Shown here: one piece after another, positions 28,504-37,803 of the stretch
Layout of the letters: each line of letters opens with the position of its first letter
Position numbering within the stretch: position 1 is the first letter of the stretch
NCBI RefSeq assembly: GCF_000148525.1
Contig: NZ_AEDU01000015.1
Span: 24,436 to 88,435 of the forward strand
DNA: 64,000 nt
Direction: 5' to 3'
DNA from: Streptococcus mitis SK564
Lineage (GTDB): Bacteria > Bacillota > Bacilli > Lactobacillales > Streptococcaceae
The notes under the pieces: generated by a model
Database searches by the model: none
The model's input: the letters and a program-made list of their open reading frames with translations, nothing else
What the model was told of the DNA's origin: nothing
Program-made: the position numbers and the translations under genes

Positions 28504-29568
28504 ATGACAACATTATTTTCAAAAATCAAAGAAGTAACAGAACTTGCTGCGATCTCAGGTCATGAAGCACCTGTCCGTGCTTATCTTCGTGAAAAGTTAA
28601 CACCGCACGTGGATGAAGTGGTGACAGATGGCTTGGGTGGTATTTTTGGTATCAAGCATTCAGAAGCTACGGATGCGCCGCGCGTCTTGGTCGCTTCTCA
28701 CATGGATGAAGTTGGTTTTATGGTCAGCGAGATTAAGCCAGATGGTACCTTCCGTGTCGTTGAGATTGGCGGTTGGAATCCTATGGTGGTTAGTAGCCAG
28801 CGCTTTAAACTCTTTACTCGTGATGGTCGTGAAATTCCTGTGATTTCGGGTTCTGTCCCTCCACATTTGACTCGCGGAAAGGGTGGACCAACCATGCCGG
28901 CTATTGCAGATATCGTCTTTGATGGCGGTTTTGCGGATAAGGCTGAGGCAGAAAGCTTTGGCATCCGTCCTGGCGACACCATCGTACCAGATAGTTCTGC
29001 AATCTTGACAGCCAATGAAAAAAATATCATTTCAAAAGCTTGGGACAACCGCTATGGTGTTCTTATGGTTAGCGAGTTGGCAGAAGCTCTGTCAGGTCAA
29101 AAACTCGGAAATGAGCTCTATCTTGGTTCCAATGTCCAAGAAGAGGTTGGTCTCCGTGGTGCGCATACTTCCACAACTAAGTTTGACCCAGAAGTTTTCC
29201 TAGCAGTTGATTGCTCACCTGCTGGTGATGTTTATGGCGGTCAAGGCAAGATTGGAGATGGAACCTTGATTCGTTTCTACGATCCAGGTCACTTGCTTCT
29301 CCCAGGTATGAAGGATTTCCTTTTGACAACTGCTGAAGAAGCTGGAATCAAGTACCAATACTACTGTGGCAAAGGCGGAACGGACGCTGGCGCAGCCCAT
29401 CTGAAAAATGGAGGTGTTCCTTCTACAACTATCGGTGTCTGCGCTCGCTATATCCACTCTCATCAAACCCTCTACGCTATGGATGACTTCTTAGAAGCTC
29501 AAGCTTTCTTGCAAGCCTTGGTGAAAAAATTGGATCGTTCAACAGTTGACTTGATTAAAAATTATTAA
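28504..29568 (+). CDS. pepA: Glutamyl aminopeptidase (M42 family)
   Basis: 354 aa cytoplasmic di-zinc aminopeptidase. Metal-binding motifs are visible: SHMDEVGFM, KAWDNRYG, QEEVGLRGA, and the C-terminal HSHQT. It releases N-terminal Glu/Asp from peptides and works downstream of oligopeptide uptake. The next gene follows after 19 bases and is probably co-transcribed. Confidence 0.95.
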   Translation: MTTLFSKIKEVTELAAISGHEAPVRAYLREKLTPHVDEVVTDGLGGIFGIKHSEATDAPRVLVASHMDEVGFMVSEIKPDGTFRVVEIGGWNPMVVSSQRFKLFTRDGREIPVISGSVPPHLTRGKGGPTMPAIADIVFDGGFADKAEAESFGIRPGDTIVPDSSAILTANEKNIISKAWDNRYGVLMVSELAEALSGQKLGNELYLGSNVQEEVGLRGAHTSTTKFDPEVFLAVDCSPAGDVYGGQGKIGDGTLIRFYDPGHLLLPGMKDFLLTTAEEAGIKYQYYCGKGGTDAGAAHLKNGGVPSTTIGVCARYIHSHQTLYAMDDFLEAQAFLQALVKKLDRSTVDLIKNY

Positions 29569-29587
29569 ACTTAAGGAGGTGGTAGGG

Positions 29588-29884
29588 ATGGTAGAACCAA
29601 ACCTAGAAAGCCTTATAAAAGATCTTTACAATCATGCTCGACATGATTTGAGTGAAGATTTAGTTGCTGCTCTCCTAGAGACTGCTAAAAAACTGCCTAC
29701 TACAAATGAGCAATTGCTGGCAGTTCGTCTCTCAGGCCTGGTCAATCGTGAATTGCTCCTAAATCCCAAACATCCGGCACCTGAGTTGCTCAACTTAGCT
29801 CGCTTTATTAAAAGAGAAGAGGCCAAGTACAGAGGAACCGCGGTTTCTGCTATTATGTTTGGCGAACTCTTTAAAATGCTTTGA
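29588..29884 (+). CDS. Enterocin A-type bacteriocin immunity protein
   Basis: 98 aa, all-helical and charged, with the pattern of the EntA_Immun family (four-helix bundle that protects against class IIa bacteriocins). I start at ATG 29588 with GGAGG 8 bases upstream; the GTG at 29579 overlaps the ribosome site. It is far from the blp locus and no bacteriocin gene lies beside it, so it would be an orphan immunity gene. Family assignment is by eye. Confidence 0.65.
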   Translation: MVEPNLESLIKDLYNHARHDLSEDLVAALLETAKKLPTTNEQLLAVRLSGLVNRELLLNPKHPAPELLNLARFIKREEAKYRGTAVSAIMFGELFKML

Positions 29885-29910
29885 TCCGCAATGGAATCAA
29901 AGCATTTTTC
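29878..29910 (+). terminator. Terminator of pepA and the immunity gene
   Basis: GCTTTGAT pairs with ATCAAAGC, then ATTTTT. Confidence 0.8.
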
Positions 29911-29940
29911 TATATGTTAAAAAAGCAATTCTTGGTTAGG

Positions 29941-29973
29941 AAAAGAAAAAAGCCATCCTATTTAGGATAGCTT
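29941..29973 (-). terminator. Terminator of the Na/Pi transporter gene (minus strand)
   Basis: AAGCCATCCT and AGGATAGCTT form a stem with a T-rich tail when read on the minus strand. The BOX element lies between it and the gene it would serve. Confidence 0.6.
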
Positions 29974-29982
29974 CTTGGTACT

Positions 29983-30087
29983 TATACTCAATGAAAATCA
30001 AAGAGCAAACTAGGAAACTAGCCGCAGGCTGTACTTGAGTACGGCAAGGCGACGTTGACGTGGTTTGAATTTGATTTTCGAAGAGCA
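29983..30087 (-). repeat. BOX element (A-C, no boxB), inverted
   Basis: It starts TATACTCAATGAAAATC and ends GATTTTCGAAGAG, the reverse complement of the other A-C copies. It ends at the stop codon of the Na/Pi transporter gene, and separates two blocks that are not neighbours in pneumococcus as I remember it. Confidence 0.9.
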
Positions 30088-31719
30088 TTAGATTTGTTCA
30101 GCGATGACCTTTTCAGCCAGATTCATAGCATGGTCAGATACACGAGTATAGTGGGAAATGATGTCGATAAAGTTGACCCCAGCTTGCGTTGAACACTCGC
30201 CCTTGTTGAGGCGTTTGATGTGAGTCTTTCTGAGAACACGTTCCATATTGTTGATTTCTTTATGGCGTTCAATCAGACTTTGAGCTTTTTCAATATCATT
30301 GTTTTCCACGCTATCAAGGGCATCCTTGATAAAGCCAGTGGTTTTTTGATAGATATCAGCTAGTTCTTGCAAAGCAGCTTCAGAGAACTCAACATTTTTA
30401 CGTTGAAGGTAGTCGGTCAGATTGATTAGGGCTTCTGCGTGGTCCCCAATCCGTTCCAAATCACGGGATGAATCCAGGATGTTGGTCAGCACTTCACTTT
30501 CTTTCTGGCTAAGGGCTTCACTTGAAAGGGTAATAAGGTAACGAGTCAATTTTTCATCAATGGTATTGATGGCTTCTTCTGTCTTGTGGCCTTTTTCAGC
30601 AACCTTTTCATTAAGGTCAATGATATAGTTATAAGAAAGGTCAAAGGCTTTAGAAGCATAATTTCCTAAGTGAAGGAGTTCTTTTTTCGCATTTCCGAGA
30701 GCGATTGATGGAGCTTGCTTAATCAAGTGTTCATCAAGGTAAAGTGGCTCGTACTTGACAACTTCATCTTCACCAGGGATGAGCTTGGTTACAAAGTAGG
30801 CCAAGGCTCCGATGAATGGAAATTGTATAATGGTGTTACTTACGTTAAAGGCACCGTGAGAAAAGGCAATGGTCATCTCAGGTGAGAGGTGAAGGAGTGC
30901 TTGGAAGTACTCAATCATAGATGTAAATGGACCTAATAAGATTAAGCAAAGAATAGTTCCTAAAACGTTAAAGGTAACGTGGGTTGCAGCAACGCGTTTC
31001 GCAGAGATGTTTGCTCCAGCAGCTGCTAGGATAACAGTTAAGGTTGTCCCGATATTATCCCCGAAGAGAACCGGTAGCGAACCTTTAAGATCAAGGAATC
31101 CACCTGCATAGAGCCCTTGCAAAATCCCGATTGTCGCAGAAGAAGCTTGGATGAGAACGGTAATCACTGCACCGGCAAAAACTCCCAACACAGGATTTTG
31201 TCCCAAGGTTACCATGTATTCCTTGAATTGTGGTAAATCTTTAAGAGGGCTCATACCGGCACTGATGAGGTTGAGGGCGTAGAAGATGCCCCCTACACCA
31301 AACAGGATGCGCCCGATATTGTTTGCTGTTCTATTTTTGGTAAAGAAGAGGAACATGGTTCCAAGGAAAATCAGGGGTAAAGCATACTCACCAAGCTTGA
31401 AACCAATGATAAAGGAAGTAACGGTAGTTCCGATGTTGGCTCCCATGATAATTCCGATAGCCTGTCTAAGAGTTAGAAGGCTAGCGCTGACCAGTCCAAC
31501 CGTGATAACTGTAACCCCTGTACTTGACTGAATCAGGGCAGTCACGACAATTCCGACTAGAACACCTAGAAAGGGATTGCTAGTGTACTTGTCAATGTAA
31601 AAACGAAGGCGATCTCCAGCAGCTTGTTGCAAACCGTCTCCCATGGTCTTGATACTATATAAGAATAATCCTAGACCACCTAAAAAGTGAAATAAAATTT
31701 CCTGCCAATTAATGGACAT
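30088..31719 (-). CDS. Na/Pi cotransporter family protein
   Basis: 543 aa. Two Na/Pi-cotransporter repeats, each with the QSSTG/QASSAT motif (about residues 64 and 190), lie in the membrane part (about 1-310). A cytoplasmic PhoU-like helical domain (about 340-540) follows. The domain order is that of bacterial NptA-PhoU fusions, which import or export phosphate. Monocistronic; the BOX abuts its 3' end. Confidence 0.92.
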   Translation of the reverse strand: MSINWQEILFHFLGGLGLFLYSIKTMGDGLQQAAGDRLRFYIDKYTSNPFLGVLVGIVVTALIQSSTGVTVITVGLVSASLLTLRQAIGIIMGANIGTTVTSFIIGFKLGEYALPLIFLGTMFLFFTKNRTANNIGRILFGVGGIFYALNLISAGMSPLKDLPQFKEYMVTLGQNPVLGVFAGAVITVLIQASSATIGILQGLYAGGFLDLKGSLPVLFGDNIGTTLTVILAAAGANISAKRVAATHVTFNVLGTILCLILLGPFTSMIEYFQALLHLSPEMTIAFSHGAFNVSNTIIQFPFIGALAYFVTKLIPGEDEVVKYEPLYLDEHLIKQAPSIALGNAKKELLHLGNYASKAFDLSYNYIIDLNEKVAEKGHKTEEAINTIDEKLTRYLITLSSEALSQKESEVLTNILDSSRDLERIGDHAEALINLTDYLQRKNVEFSEAALQELADIYQKTTGFIKDALDSVENNDIEKAQSLIERHKEINNMERVLRKTHIKRLNKGECSTQAGVNFIDIISHYTRVSDHAMNLAEKVIAEQI

Positions 31720-31913
31720 TTCTTTTTCCTCCGAAAAATAATAACGGAATTTCTCCTATTCTATTTTAAAGGATAAAAGTAAATCTAACAAGTGTTAAGC
31801 TAAGATTTTAGAAAGAAAATTCGTTAGAAAAAGCAAAAATAATATACTCTAGCATGCCACAAAGATTAAATATCGAAAAATCTTGTGAAATCTTTCCTTA
31901 TATTTCCAAAGTG

Positions 31914-31922
31914 TGATATAAT
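31914..31922 (+). promoter_or_regulatory. Extended -10 promoter of pgk
   Basis: TGATATAAT, 36 bases before the ATG. Confidence 0.65.
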
Positions 31923-31958
31923 AGTTTCGAATAAAATAAATAAAGGGGTTTTTGTAAC

Positions 31959-33155
31959 ATGGCAAAACTTACTGTTAAAGACGTTGACTTGAAAGGTAAA
32001 AAAGTCCTCGTTCGTGTGGATTTCAACGTACCATTGAAAGATGGCGTAATCACTAACGACAACCGTATCACTGCAGCTCTTCCAACTATTAAGTACATCG
32101 TCGAACAAGGTGGACGTGCTATCCTCTTCTCTCACCTTGGACGTGTGAAAGAAGAAGCTGATAAAGCTGGTAAATCACTTGCTCCTGTAGCTGCTGATTT
32201 GGCTGCTAAATTGGGTCAAGACGTTGTTTTCCCAGGTGTCACTCGTGGTGCTGAATTGGAAGCAGCAATCAATGCTCTTGAAGATGGACAAGTTCTTTTG
32301 GTTGAAAACACTCGTTACGAAGATGTTGACGGCAAAAAAGAATCTAAAAACGATCCTGAACTTGGTAAATACTGGGCATCACTTGGAGATGGTATCTTCG
32401 TAAACGATGCATTCGGTACAGCTCACCGTGCACACGCATCTAACGTTGGTATCTCAGCAAATGTTGAAAAAGCAGTTGCTGGTTTCCTTCTTGAAAACGA
32501 AATTGCCTACATCCAAGAAGCCGTTGAAACTCCAGAACGTCCATTCGTAGCAATCCTTGGTGGTTCAAAAGTTTCAGACAAGATCGGTGTTATCGAAAAC
32601 TTGCTTGAAAAAGCTGATAAAGTCCTTATCGGTGGCGGGATGACTTACACATTCTACAAAGCACAAGGTATCGAAATCGGTAACTCACTTGTAGAAGAAG
32701 ACAAATTGGATGTCGCGAAAGCTCTTCTTGAAAAAGCAAACGGTAAATTGATCTTGCCAGTTGACTCAAAAGAAGCTAACGCATTTGCTGGCTACACTGA
32801 AGTGCGTGACACTGAAGGTGAAGCAGTTTCTGAAGGCTTCCTTGGTCTTGACATCGGTCCAAAATCTATCGCTAAATTTGACGAAGCTTTGACTGGTGCC
32901 AAAACAGTTGTATGGAACGGACCTATGGGTGTATTTGAAAACCCAGACTTCCAAGCTGGTACAATCGGTGTGATGGACGCTATCGTGAAACAACCAGGAG
33001 TTAAATCAATCATCGGTGGTGGTGACTCAGCTGCTGCAGCGATCAACCTTGGACGTGCAGATAAATTCTCATGGATCTCTACTGGTGGTGGAGCATCAAT
33101 GGAACTTCTCGAAGGTAAAGTATTGCCAGGTTTGGCTGCACTTACAGAAAAATAA
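31959..33155 (+). CDS. pgk: Phosphoglycerate kinase
   Basis: 398 aa glycolytic enzyme making ATP from 1,3-bisphosphoglycerate. The substrate motif [11 protein letters not shown] is near the N-terminus, and the nucleotide-binding GGGDSAAA lies near the C-terminus. Codon use is strongly biased, as expected of a highly expressed gene. The last 24 codons are repeated downstream as a diverged relic. Confidence 0.98.
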   Translation: MAKLTVKDVDLKGKKVLVRVDFNVPLKDGVITNDNRITAALPTIKYIVEQGGRAILFSHLGRVKEEADKAGKSLAPVAADLAAKLGQDVVFPGVTRGAELEAAINALEDGQVLLVENTRYEDVDGKKESKNDPELGKYWASLGDGIFVNDAFGTAHRAHASNVGISANVEKAVAGFLLENEIAYIQEAVETPERPFVAILGGSKVSDKIGVIENLLEKADKVLIGGGMTYTFYKAQGIEIGNSLVEEDKLDVAKALLEKANGKLILPVDSKEANAFAGYTEVRDTEGEAVSEGFLGLDIGPKSIAKFDEALTGAKTVVWNGPMGVFENPDFQAGTIGVMDAIVKQPGVKSIIGGGDSAAAAINLGRADKFSWISTGGGASMELLEGKVLPGLAALTEK

Positions 33156-33216
33156 TTTCAGCCCGTTAGTCTCTACAAAATCCTGATTTTGTAGAAAAAG
33201 GAACAAAACTGAAACG

Positions 33217-33253
33217 TTAACAAAAAGGTGGCTATGTCACCTTTTTGTGTTAG
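33217..33253 (+). terminator. Terminator of pgk
   Basis: TAACAAAAAGGTG pairs with CACCTTTTTGTGTTA around a seven-base loop; the stem itself supplies the T run. An earlier perfect stem CTACAAAATC/GATTTTGTAG (33173-33194) lacks a T tail. Confidence 0.75.
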
Positions 33254-33268
33254 TGTAGGTATTTGTGA

Positions 33269-33449
33269 CGCGGTGGTGGGGCATCAATGGAGCTTCTTGA
33301 AGGTAATACTCTTCGAAAATCAGATTCAAACCACGTCAACGTCGCCTTGCCGTACTCAAGTACAGCCTGCGGCTAGTTTCCTAGTTTGCTCTTTGATTTT
33401 CATTGAGTATAAAGTTCTTCCAGGACTTGCAGCCTTGACAGAAAAATAA
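33269..33449 (+). pseudogene. pgk: Relic of a divergent pgk 3' end, split by a BOX element
   Basis: Two pieces (about 33273-33304 and 33411-33449) encode [12 protein letters not shown] and [11 protein letters not shown], the exact C-terminus of Pgk. Compared with the intact gene, about ten of the 23-24 codons differ and every difference is synonymous. The BOX lies in the Lys codon with TA on both sides. It has no upstream gene body, start or ribosome site. Confidence 0.85.
33305..33410 (+). repeat. BOX element (A-C) inserted in the pgk relic
   Basis: Starts ATACTCTTCGAAAATC and ends TTTCATTGAGTA. The host sequence GGTAAAGTT is split as GGTA / TAAAGTT, so TA is duplicated at the insertion site. 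Confidence 0.92.
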
Positions 33450-33466
33450 GATTTTATAAATAAATC

Positions 33467-33502
33467 AAAGAAGAGAGGGATGGAAGTTCCTCTTTTCTTT
33501 TG
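33467..33502 (+). terminator. Terminator-like hairpin after the pgk relic
   Basis: AAAGAAGAG pairs with CTCTTTTCTTT around a loop, ending in TTTT. It may be the original terminator that came with the relic. Confidence 0.55.
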
Positions 33503-33584
33503 CTTAAAATAAAAACGCTTCCTCTCAACTATTACTCATAAAAATCACCGATTTATGATAAAATGGAAATAGAAAGTTGAGATT

Positions 33585-34112
33585 ATGAGTTATTTTAAAA
33601 AATATAAATTCGATAAATCCCAGTTCAAACTTGGTATGCGAACCTTTAAAACAGGTATTGCTGTTTTTCTAGTTCTCTTGATTTTTGGCTTTTTTGGCTG
33701 GAAAGGTCTTCAAATTGGTGCTTTGACAGCTGTGTTTAGCCTGAGGGAGAGTTTTGATAAGAGTGTTCATTTTGGGACTTCGCGTATTCTAGGAAATAGT
33801 ATTGGTGGCCTCTATGCCTTGGTTTTCTTCCTAATAAATAGTTTTTTCCACGAAGCCTTTTGGGTGACCTTGGTAGTTGTTCCAATCTGCACCATGTTAA
33901 CCATTATGACAAATGTAGCCATGAATAACAAAGCAGGTGTTATTGGCGGTGTAGCAGCCATGTTAATCATTACCCTATCAATTCCGAGTGGAGAAACAAT
34001 TTTGTACGTATTTGCGCGTGTATCGGAAACTTTTATGGGAGTTTTTGTCGCAATTCTCGTAAATTACGATATCGACCGCATTCGACTCTTTTTAGAGAAG
34101 AAAGAAAAATAA
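33585..34112 (+). CDS. FUSC/ArAE-like small membrane protein
   Basis: 175 aa with about four transmembrane segments between residues 20 and 165 and charged ends. The layout fits the aromatic-acid exporter ArAE_1 (DUF939) family, but without the usual C-terminal cytoplasmic domain. Substrate unknown. Its stop codon abuts the GlnR box of the next operon. A -10 (TGATAAAAT, 33553-33561) lies upstream. Confidence 0.75.
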   Translation: MSYFKKYKFDKSQFKLGMRTFKTGIAVFLVLLIFGFFGWKGLQIGALTAVFSLRESFDKSVHFGTSRILGNSIGGLYALVFFLINSFFHEAFWVTLVVVPICTMLTIMTNVAMNNKAGVIGGVAAMLIITLSIPSGETILYVFARVSETFMGVFVAILVNYDIDRIRLFLEKKEK

Positions 34113-34129
34113 TGTTACATTTTATAACA
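34113..34129. promoter_or_regulatory. GlnR box
   Basis: TGTTA-N7-TAACA fits the TnrA/GlnR consensus TGTNAN7TNACA exactly. It ends 7 bases before the -35 of glnR and begins at the last base after the preceding stop codon. Confidence 0.88.
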
Positions 34130-34136
34130 TTATCAA

Positions 34137-34165
34137 TTGACGTTTGTCTTTTTTTAGACTATAAT
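34137..34165 (+). promoter_or_regulatory. Promoter of glnRA
   Basis: TTGACG, 17 bp, TATAAT. Confidence 0.88.
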
Positions 34166-34188
34166 AGACAGAAAGAAGGAAATTGTAA

Positions 34189-34545
34189 ATGAAGGAAAAA
34201 GAATTTCGCCGAAATATGGCTGTTTTTCCTATCGGCAGTGTTATGAAGTTGACCGATCTATCGGCGCGCCAGATTCGTTATTATGAAGATCAAGAGTTGA
34301 TTAAGCCTGATCGAAACGAAGGGAACCGTCGCATGTATTCCTTGAATGACATGGATCGTCTGCTTGAAATCAAAGATTATATCTCTGAAGGTTATAATAT
34401 CGCTGCCATTAAGAAAAAATATGCTGAACGTGAAGCGAAATCCAAGAAAGCGGTTAGTCAGACTGAGGTGCGCCGTGCACTTCACAATGAACTCCTCCAG
34501 CAGGGTCGCTTTGCTTCGGTGCAATCACCTTTTGGACGCGGTTAG
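34189..34545 (+). CDS. glnR: Glutamine synthetase repressor GlnR
   Basis: 118 aa MerR-family regulator. The winged helix-turn-helix is at about residues 14-85 (LTDLSARQIRYYEDQELIKP). The short C-terminal tail senses feedback-inhibited glutamine synthetase in the family. It is co-transcribed with glnA, 36 bases apart, behind a GlnR box, so it represses itself. Confidence 0.96.
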   Translation: MKEKEFRRNMAVFPIGSVMKLTDLSARQIRYYEDQELIKPDRNEGNRRMYSLNDMDRLLEIKDYISEGYNIAAIKKKYAEREAKSKKAVSQTEVRRALHNELLQQGRFASVQSPFGRG

Positions 34546-34581
34546 GCAACCGCAAGTAGTCATACATTAAGGAGAAAACTC

Positions 34582-35928
34582 ATGCCAATCACAGCTGCAG
34601 ATATTCGTCGTGAAGTCGAGGAAAAAAATGTTACCTTTATTCGTCTCATGTTTTCAGATATTTTGGGAACCATGAAAAACGTCGAAATTCCTGCTACAGA
34701 TGAACAATTAGATAAGGTCTTGTCAAATAAGGCTATGTTTGATGGATCTTCTATTGAAGGTTTTGTACGTATCAATGAGTCGGATATGTACTTGTACCCT
34801 GACTTGGATACATGGACAGTCTTCCCTTGGGGAGATGAAAATGGAAGTGTTGCAGGTCTGATCTGTGATGTCTATACAACAGAAGGTGAGCCATTTGCAG
34901 GAGACCCTCGTGGCAATTTGAAGCGTGCTCTTCGTCACATGGAAGAAGTGGGATTCAAGTCCTTCAACCTTGGTCCAGAGCCAGAATTCTTCCTATTTAA
35001 GTTGGATGAAAATGGAGACCCAACACTTGAAGTGAATGACAAGGGTGGCTACTTTGATTTGGCGCCTACTGACCTTGCGGACAATACACGTCGTGAGATT
35101 GTGAATGTCTTGACCAAAATGGGATTTGAAGTAGAAGCCAGTCACCACGAGGTTGCGGTTGGACAACATGAGATTGACTTCAAGTACGATGAAGTTCTCC
35201 GTGCTTGTGATAAGATTCAAATCTTTAAACTCGTTGTTAAAACCATTGCTCGCAAACATGGTCTTTACGCAACCTTTATGGCGAAACCAAAATTTGGTAT
35301 TGCTGGATCAGGTATGCACTGTAATATGTCCTTGTTTGATGCAGAAGGAAACAATGCCTTCTTTGATCCAAATGATCCAAAAGGAATGCAGTTGTCAGAA
35401 ACGGCCTACCATTTCCTTGGTGGTTTGATCAAGCATGCCTACAACTATACTGCCATCATGAACCCAACGGTTAACTCATACAAACGTTTGGTTCCAGGTT
35501 ATGAAGCTCCTGTTTACATTGCTTGGGCTGGTCGTAACCGTTCACCACTTGTGCGCGTGCCTGCTTCACGTGGTATGGGAACTCGTCTTGAGTTGCGTTC
35601 AGTGGATCCAATGGCAAACCCATACATCGCTATGGCTGTTCTTTTGGAGGTTGGTTTGCATGGTATTGAAAATAAAATCGAAGCACCAGCTCCTATCGAA
35701 GAAAATATCTACATCATGACAGCAGAAGAGCGTAAGGAAGCTGGTATCACAGACCTTCCATCAACTCTTCACAACGCTTTGAAAGCTTTGACAGAAGATG
35801 AGGTTGTCAGAGCAGCTCTTGGAGAACATATCTATACTAGTTTCCTTGAAGCAAAACGAATCGAATGGGCAAGTTATGCAACCTTTGTTTCACAATGGGA
35901 AATTGATAATTATTTAGATCTTTACTAA
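34582..35928 (+). CDS. glnA: Glutamine synthetase type I
   Basis: 448 aa, making glutamine from glutamate, ammonia and [13 protein letters not shown], the GPEPEFFLF metal site, GSGMHCNMS and [10 protein letters not shown] are all intact. There is no Tyr adenylylation loop of the GS1-beta type; this is the GlnR-interacting GS1-alpha form. Confidence 0.97.
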   Translation: MPITAADIRREVEEKNVTFIRLMFSDILGTMKNVEIPATDEQLDKVLSNKAMFDGSSIEGFVRINESDMYLYPDLDTWTVFPWGDENGSVAGLICDVYTTEGEPFAGDPRGNLKRALRHMEEVGFKSFNLGPEPEFFLFKLDENGDPTLEVNDKGGYFDLAPTDLADNTRREIVNVLTKMGFEVEASHHEVAVGQHEIDFKYDEVLRACDKIQIFKLVVKTIARKHGLYATFMAKPKFGIAGSGMHCNMSLFDAEGNNAFFDPNDPKGMQLSETAYHFLGGLIKHAYNYTAIMNPTVNSYKRLVPGYEAPVYIAWAGRNRSPLVRVPASRGMGTRLELRSVDPMANPYIAMAVLLEVGLHGIENKIEAPAPIEENIYIMTAEERKEAGITDLPSTLHNALKALTEDEVVRAALGEHIYTSFLEAKRIEWASYATFVSQWEIDNYLDLY

Positions 35929-35990
35929 TACTAATATAGAAGAAAGATTGCCTGAGGGTGCTCTTTTTTTCTAGGTCTGTAGACTGATTT

Positions 35991-36017
35991 TTAGCACTCT
36001 TGATAAAAGAGTGCTAA
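35991..36017. promoter_or_regulatory. CIRCE operator 1, also terminator-like
   Basis: TTAGCACTC-N9-GAGTGCTAA, a perfect CIRCE, bound by HrcA. A run of six T follows at once, so the same inverted repeat could end glnA transcripts. It lies upstream of the -35. Confidence 0.92.
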
Positions 36018-36034
36018 TTTTTTGAGTTTTTATC

Positions 36035-36062
36035 TTGACATTCTCTTTTAAGGGTGTATAAT
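36035..36062 (+). promoter_or_regulatory. Promoter of the hrcA operon
   Basis: TTGACA, 16 bp, TATAAT, placed between the two CIRCE operators. Confidence 0.9.
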
Positions 36063-36073
36063 AGAATCATAAG

Positions 36074-36100
36074 TTAGCACTTGAGTGTATCGAGTGCTAA
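36074..36100. promoter_or_regulatory. CIRCE operator 2
   Basis: TTAGCACTT-N9-GAGTGCTAA, one mismatch in the left arm. It lies in the transcribed leader, 26 bases before the hrcA ATG. Confidence 0.92.
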
Positions 36101-36126
36101 TCGATCAGACAGAGAGGAGTGATGAG

Positions 36127-37161
36127 ATGGTTACAGAGCGTCAGCAGGATATTCTAAATCTGATTATTGACATCTTTACCAAAACGCACGAACCTGTCGG
36201 ATCCAAAGCCTTGCAAGAGTCTATTAACTCTAGCAGCGCAACCATTCGTAATGACATGGCGGCTCTAGAAAAGCAAGGTTTGCTTGAAAAGGCTCATACT
36301 TCAAGTGGTCGGATGCCAAGTGTTGCTGGTTTTCAGTACTATGTAAAACACTCACTGGATTTTGACCGACTGGCTGAAAATGAGGTATATGAGATTGTCA
36401 AAGCCTTTGATCAGGAATTCTTCAAACTAGAGGATATTCTGCAAGAGGCTGCCAATCTACTGACAGACTTGAGTGGCTGTACGGTAGTGGCTCTGGATGT
36501 TGAGCCCAGCAAGCAACGGTTGACAGCCTTTGATATCGTTGTTTTAGGGCAACATACAGCCTTGGCGGTATTCACCCTAGACGAATCGCGAACGGTTACC
36601 AGTCAGTTTCTGATTCCAAGGAACTTCTTGCAGGAGGATTTGCTGAAACTGAAGAGCATCATTCAGGAACGTTTCCTCGGTCACACCGTTCTAGATATTC
36701 ACTACAAGATTCGGACGGAGATTCCGCAGATTATCCAGCGTTACTTCACAACAACGGATAATGTCATGGATCTCTTTGAACACATCTTTAAAGAAATGTT
36801 CAACGAAAACATTGTGGTGGCGGGCAAGGTTAATCTCTTGAATTTTGCCAATCTAGCAGCCTATCAGTTCTTTGACCAACCGCAAAAGGTGGCCTTGGAG
36901 ATTCGTGAGGGTCTGCATGAGGATCAGATGCAAAATGTCCGTGTTGCAGATAGTCAAGAGTCTTGTCTGGCTGACTTAGCGGTGATTAGTAGCAAGTTCC
37001 TCATTCCTTATCGGGGAGTTGGAATTCTAGCGATTATCGGTCCAGTCAATCTGGATTACCAACAGCTAATCAACCAAGTCAATGTGGTCAACCGTGTTTT
37101 GACCATGAAGTTGACAGATTTTTACCGTTATCTCAGCAGTAATCATTACGAAGTACATTAA
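36127..37161 (+). CDS. hrcA: Heat-inducible transcription repressor HrcA
   Basis: 344 aa. An N-terminal winged helix (about 1-75) is followed by a GAF-like and dimerisation region. It represses the dnaK operon through the two CIRCE sites just upstream. I start at ATG 36127 after GAGAGGAGTG; the longer frame from 36085 runs into the operator. Confidence 0.96.
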   Translation: MVTERQQDILNLIIDIFTKTHEPVGSKALQESINSSSATIRNDMAALEKQGLLEKAHTSSGRMPSVAGFQYYVKHSLDFDRLAENEVYEIVKAFDQEFFKLEDILQEAANLLTDLSGCTVVALDVEPSKQRLTAFDIVVLGQHTALAVFTLDESRTVTSQFLIPRNFLQEDLLKLKSIIQERFLGHTVLDIHYKIRTEIPQIIQRYFTTTDNVMDLFEHIFKEMFNENIVVAGKVNLLNFANLAAYQFFDQPQKVALEIREGLHEDQMQNVRVADSQESCLADLAVISSKFLIPYRGVGILAIIGPVNLDYQQLINQVNVVNRVLTMKLTDFYRYLSSNHYEVH

Positions 37162-37187
37162 GATTGAAATCATTAAAGGAGGCGAAA

Positions 37188-37712
37188 ATGGCCCAAGATA
37201 TAAAAAATGAAGAAGTAGAAGAAGTTCAAGAAGAGGAAGTTGTGGAAACGGTAGAAGAAACAACTCCTGAAAAGTCTGAGTTGGACTTGGCAAATGAACG
37301 TGCGGATGAGTTCGAAAATAAATACCTTCGCGCTCATGCAGAGATTCAAAATATCCAACGTCGTGCCAATGAAGAGCGTCAAAACTTGCAACGTTATCGT
37401 AGCCAGGACTTGGCAAAAGCAATCCTACCATCGCTCGACAATCTTGAGCGTGCACTCGCAGTTGAAGGTTTGACAGATGATGTGAAGAAGGGCTTGGAAA
37501 TGGTGCAAGAAAGCTTGATTCACGCTTTGAAAGAAGAAGGAATCGAAGAAATCGCAGCTGACGGTGAATTTGACCATAACTATCATATGGCCATCCAAAC
37601 TCTCCCAGCAGACGATGAACACCCGGCAGATACCATCGCCCAAGTTTTCCAAAAAGGCTACAAACTCCATGACCGCATCCTACGCCCAGCAATGGTGGTT
37701 GTTTATAACTAG
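37188..37712 (+). CDS. grpE: Nucleotide exchange factor GrpE
   Basis: 174 aa. A Glu-rich tail (about 1-35) leads into a long coiled coil and the C-terminal beta domain ending in RPAMVVVYN. It releases ADP from DnaK. ATG 37188 follows AAAGGAGGCG. Confidence 0.96.
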   Translation: MAQDIKNEEVEEVQEEEVVETVEETTPEKSELDLANERADEFENKYLRAHAEIQNIQRRANEERQNLQRYRSQDLAKAILPSLDNLERALAVEGLTDDVKKGLEMVQESLIHALKEEGIEEIAADGEFDHNYHMAIQTLPADDEHPADTIAQVFQKGYKLHDRILRPAMVVVYN

Positions 37713-37771
37713 GCTAGATAGCTTGAAAAAACTTGTCCGAAACGACAATAAACTATGAAGAAAGATAAGAG

Positions 37772-37789
37772 GCAAGCCGGAGGCTTGCA
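37772..37789 (+). other. Short hairpin downstream of grpE
   Basis: GCAAGCC and GGCTTGC form a seven-bp stem with a three-base loop. There is no T tail. Confidence 0.45.
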
Positions 37790-37803
37790 AGGAAGATATT
37801 TCC

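Noticed and set aside
33228..33449. 73-codon open frame across the BOX and pgk relic
   Set aside because: It reads through the BOX and ends in the relic, has no ribosome site and shares its middle only with the other BOX-derived frame.
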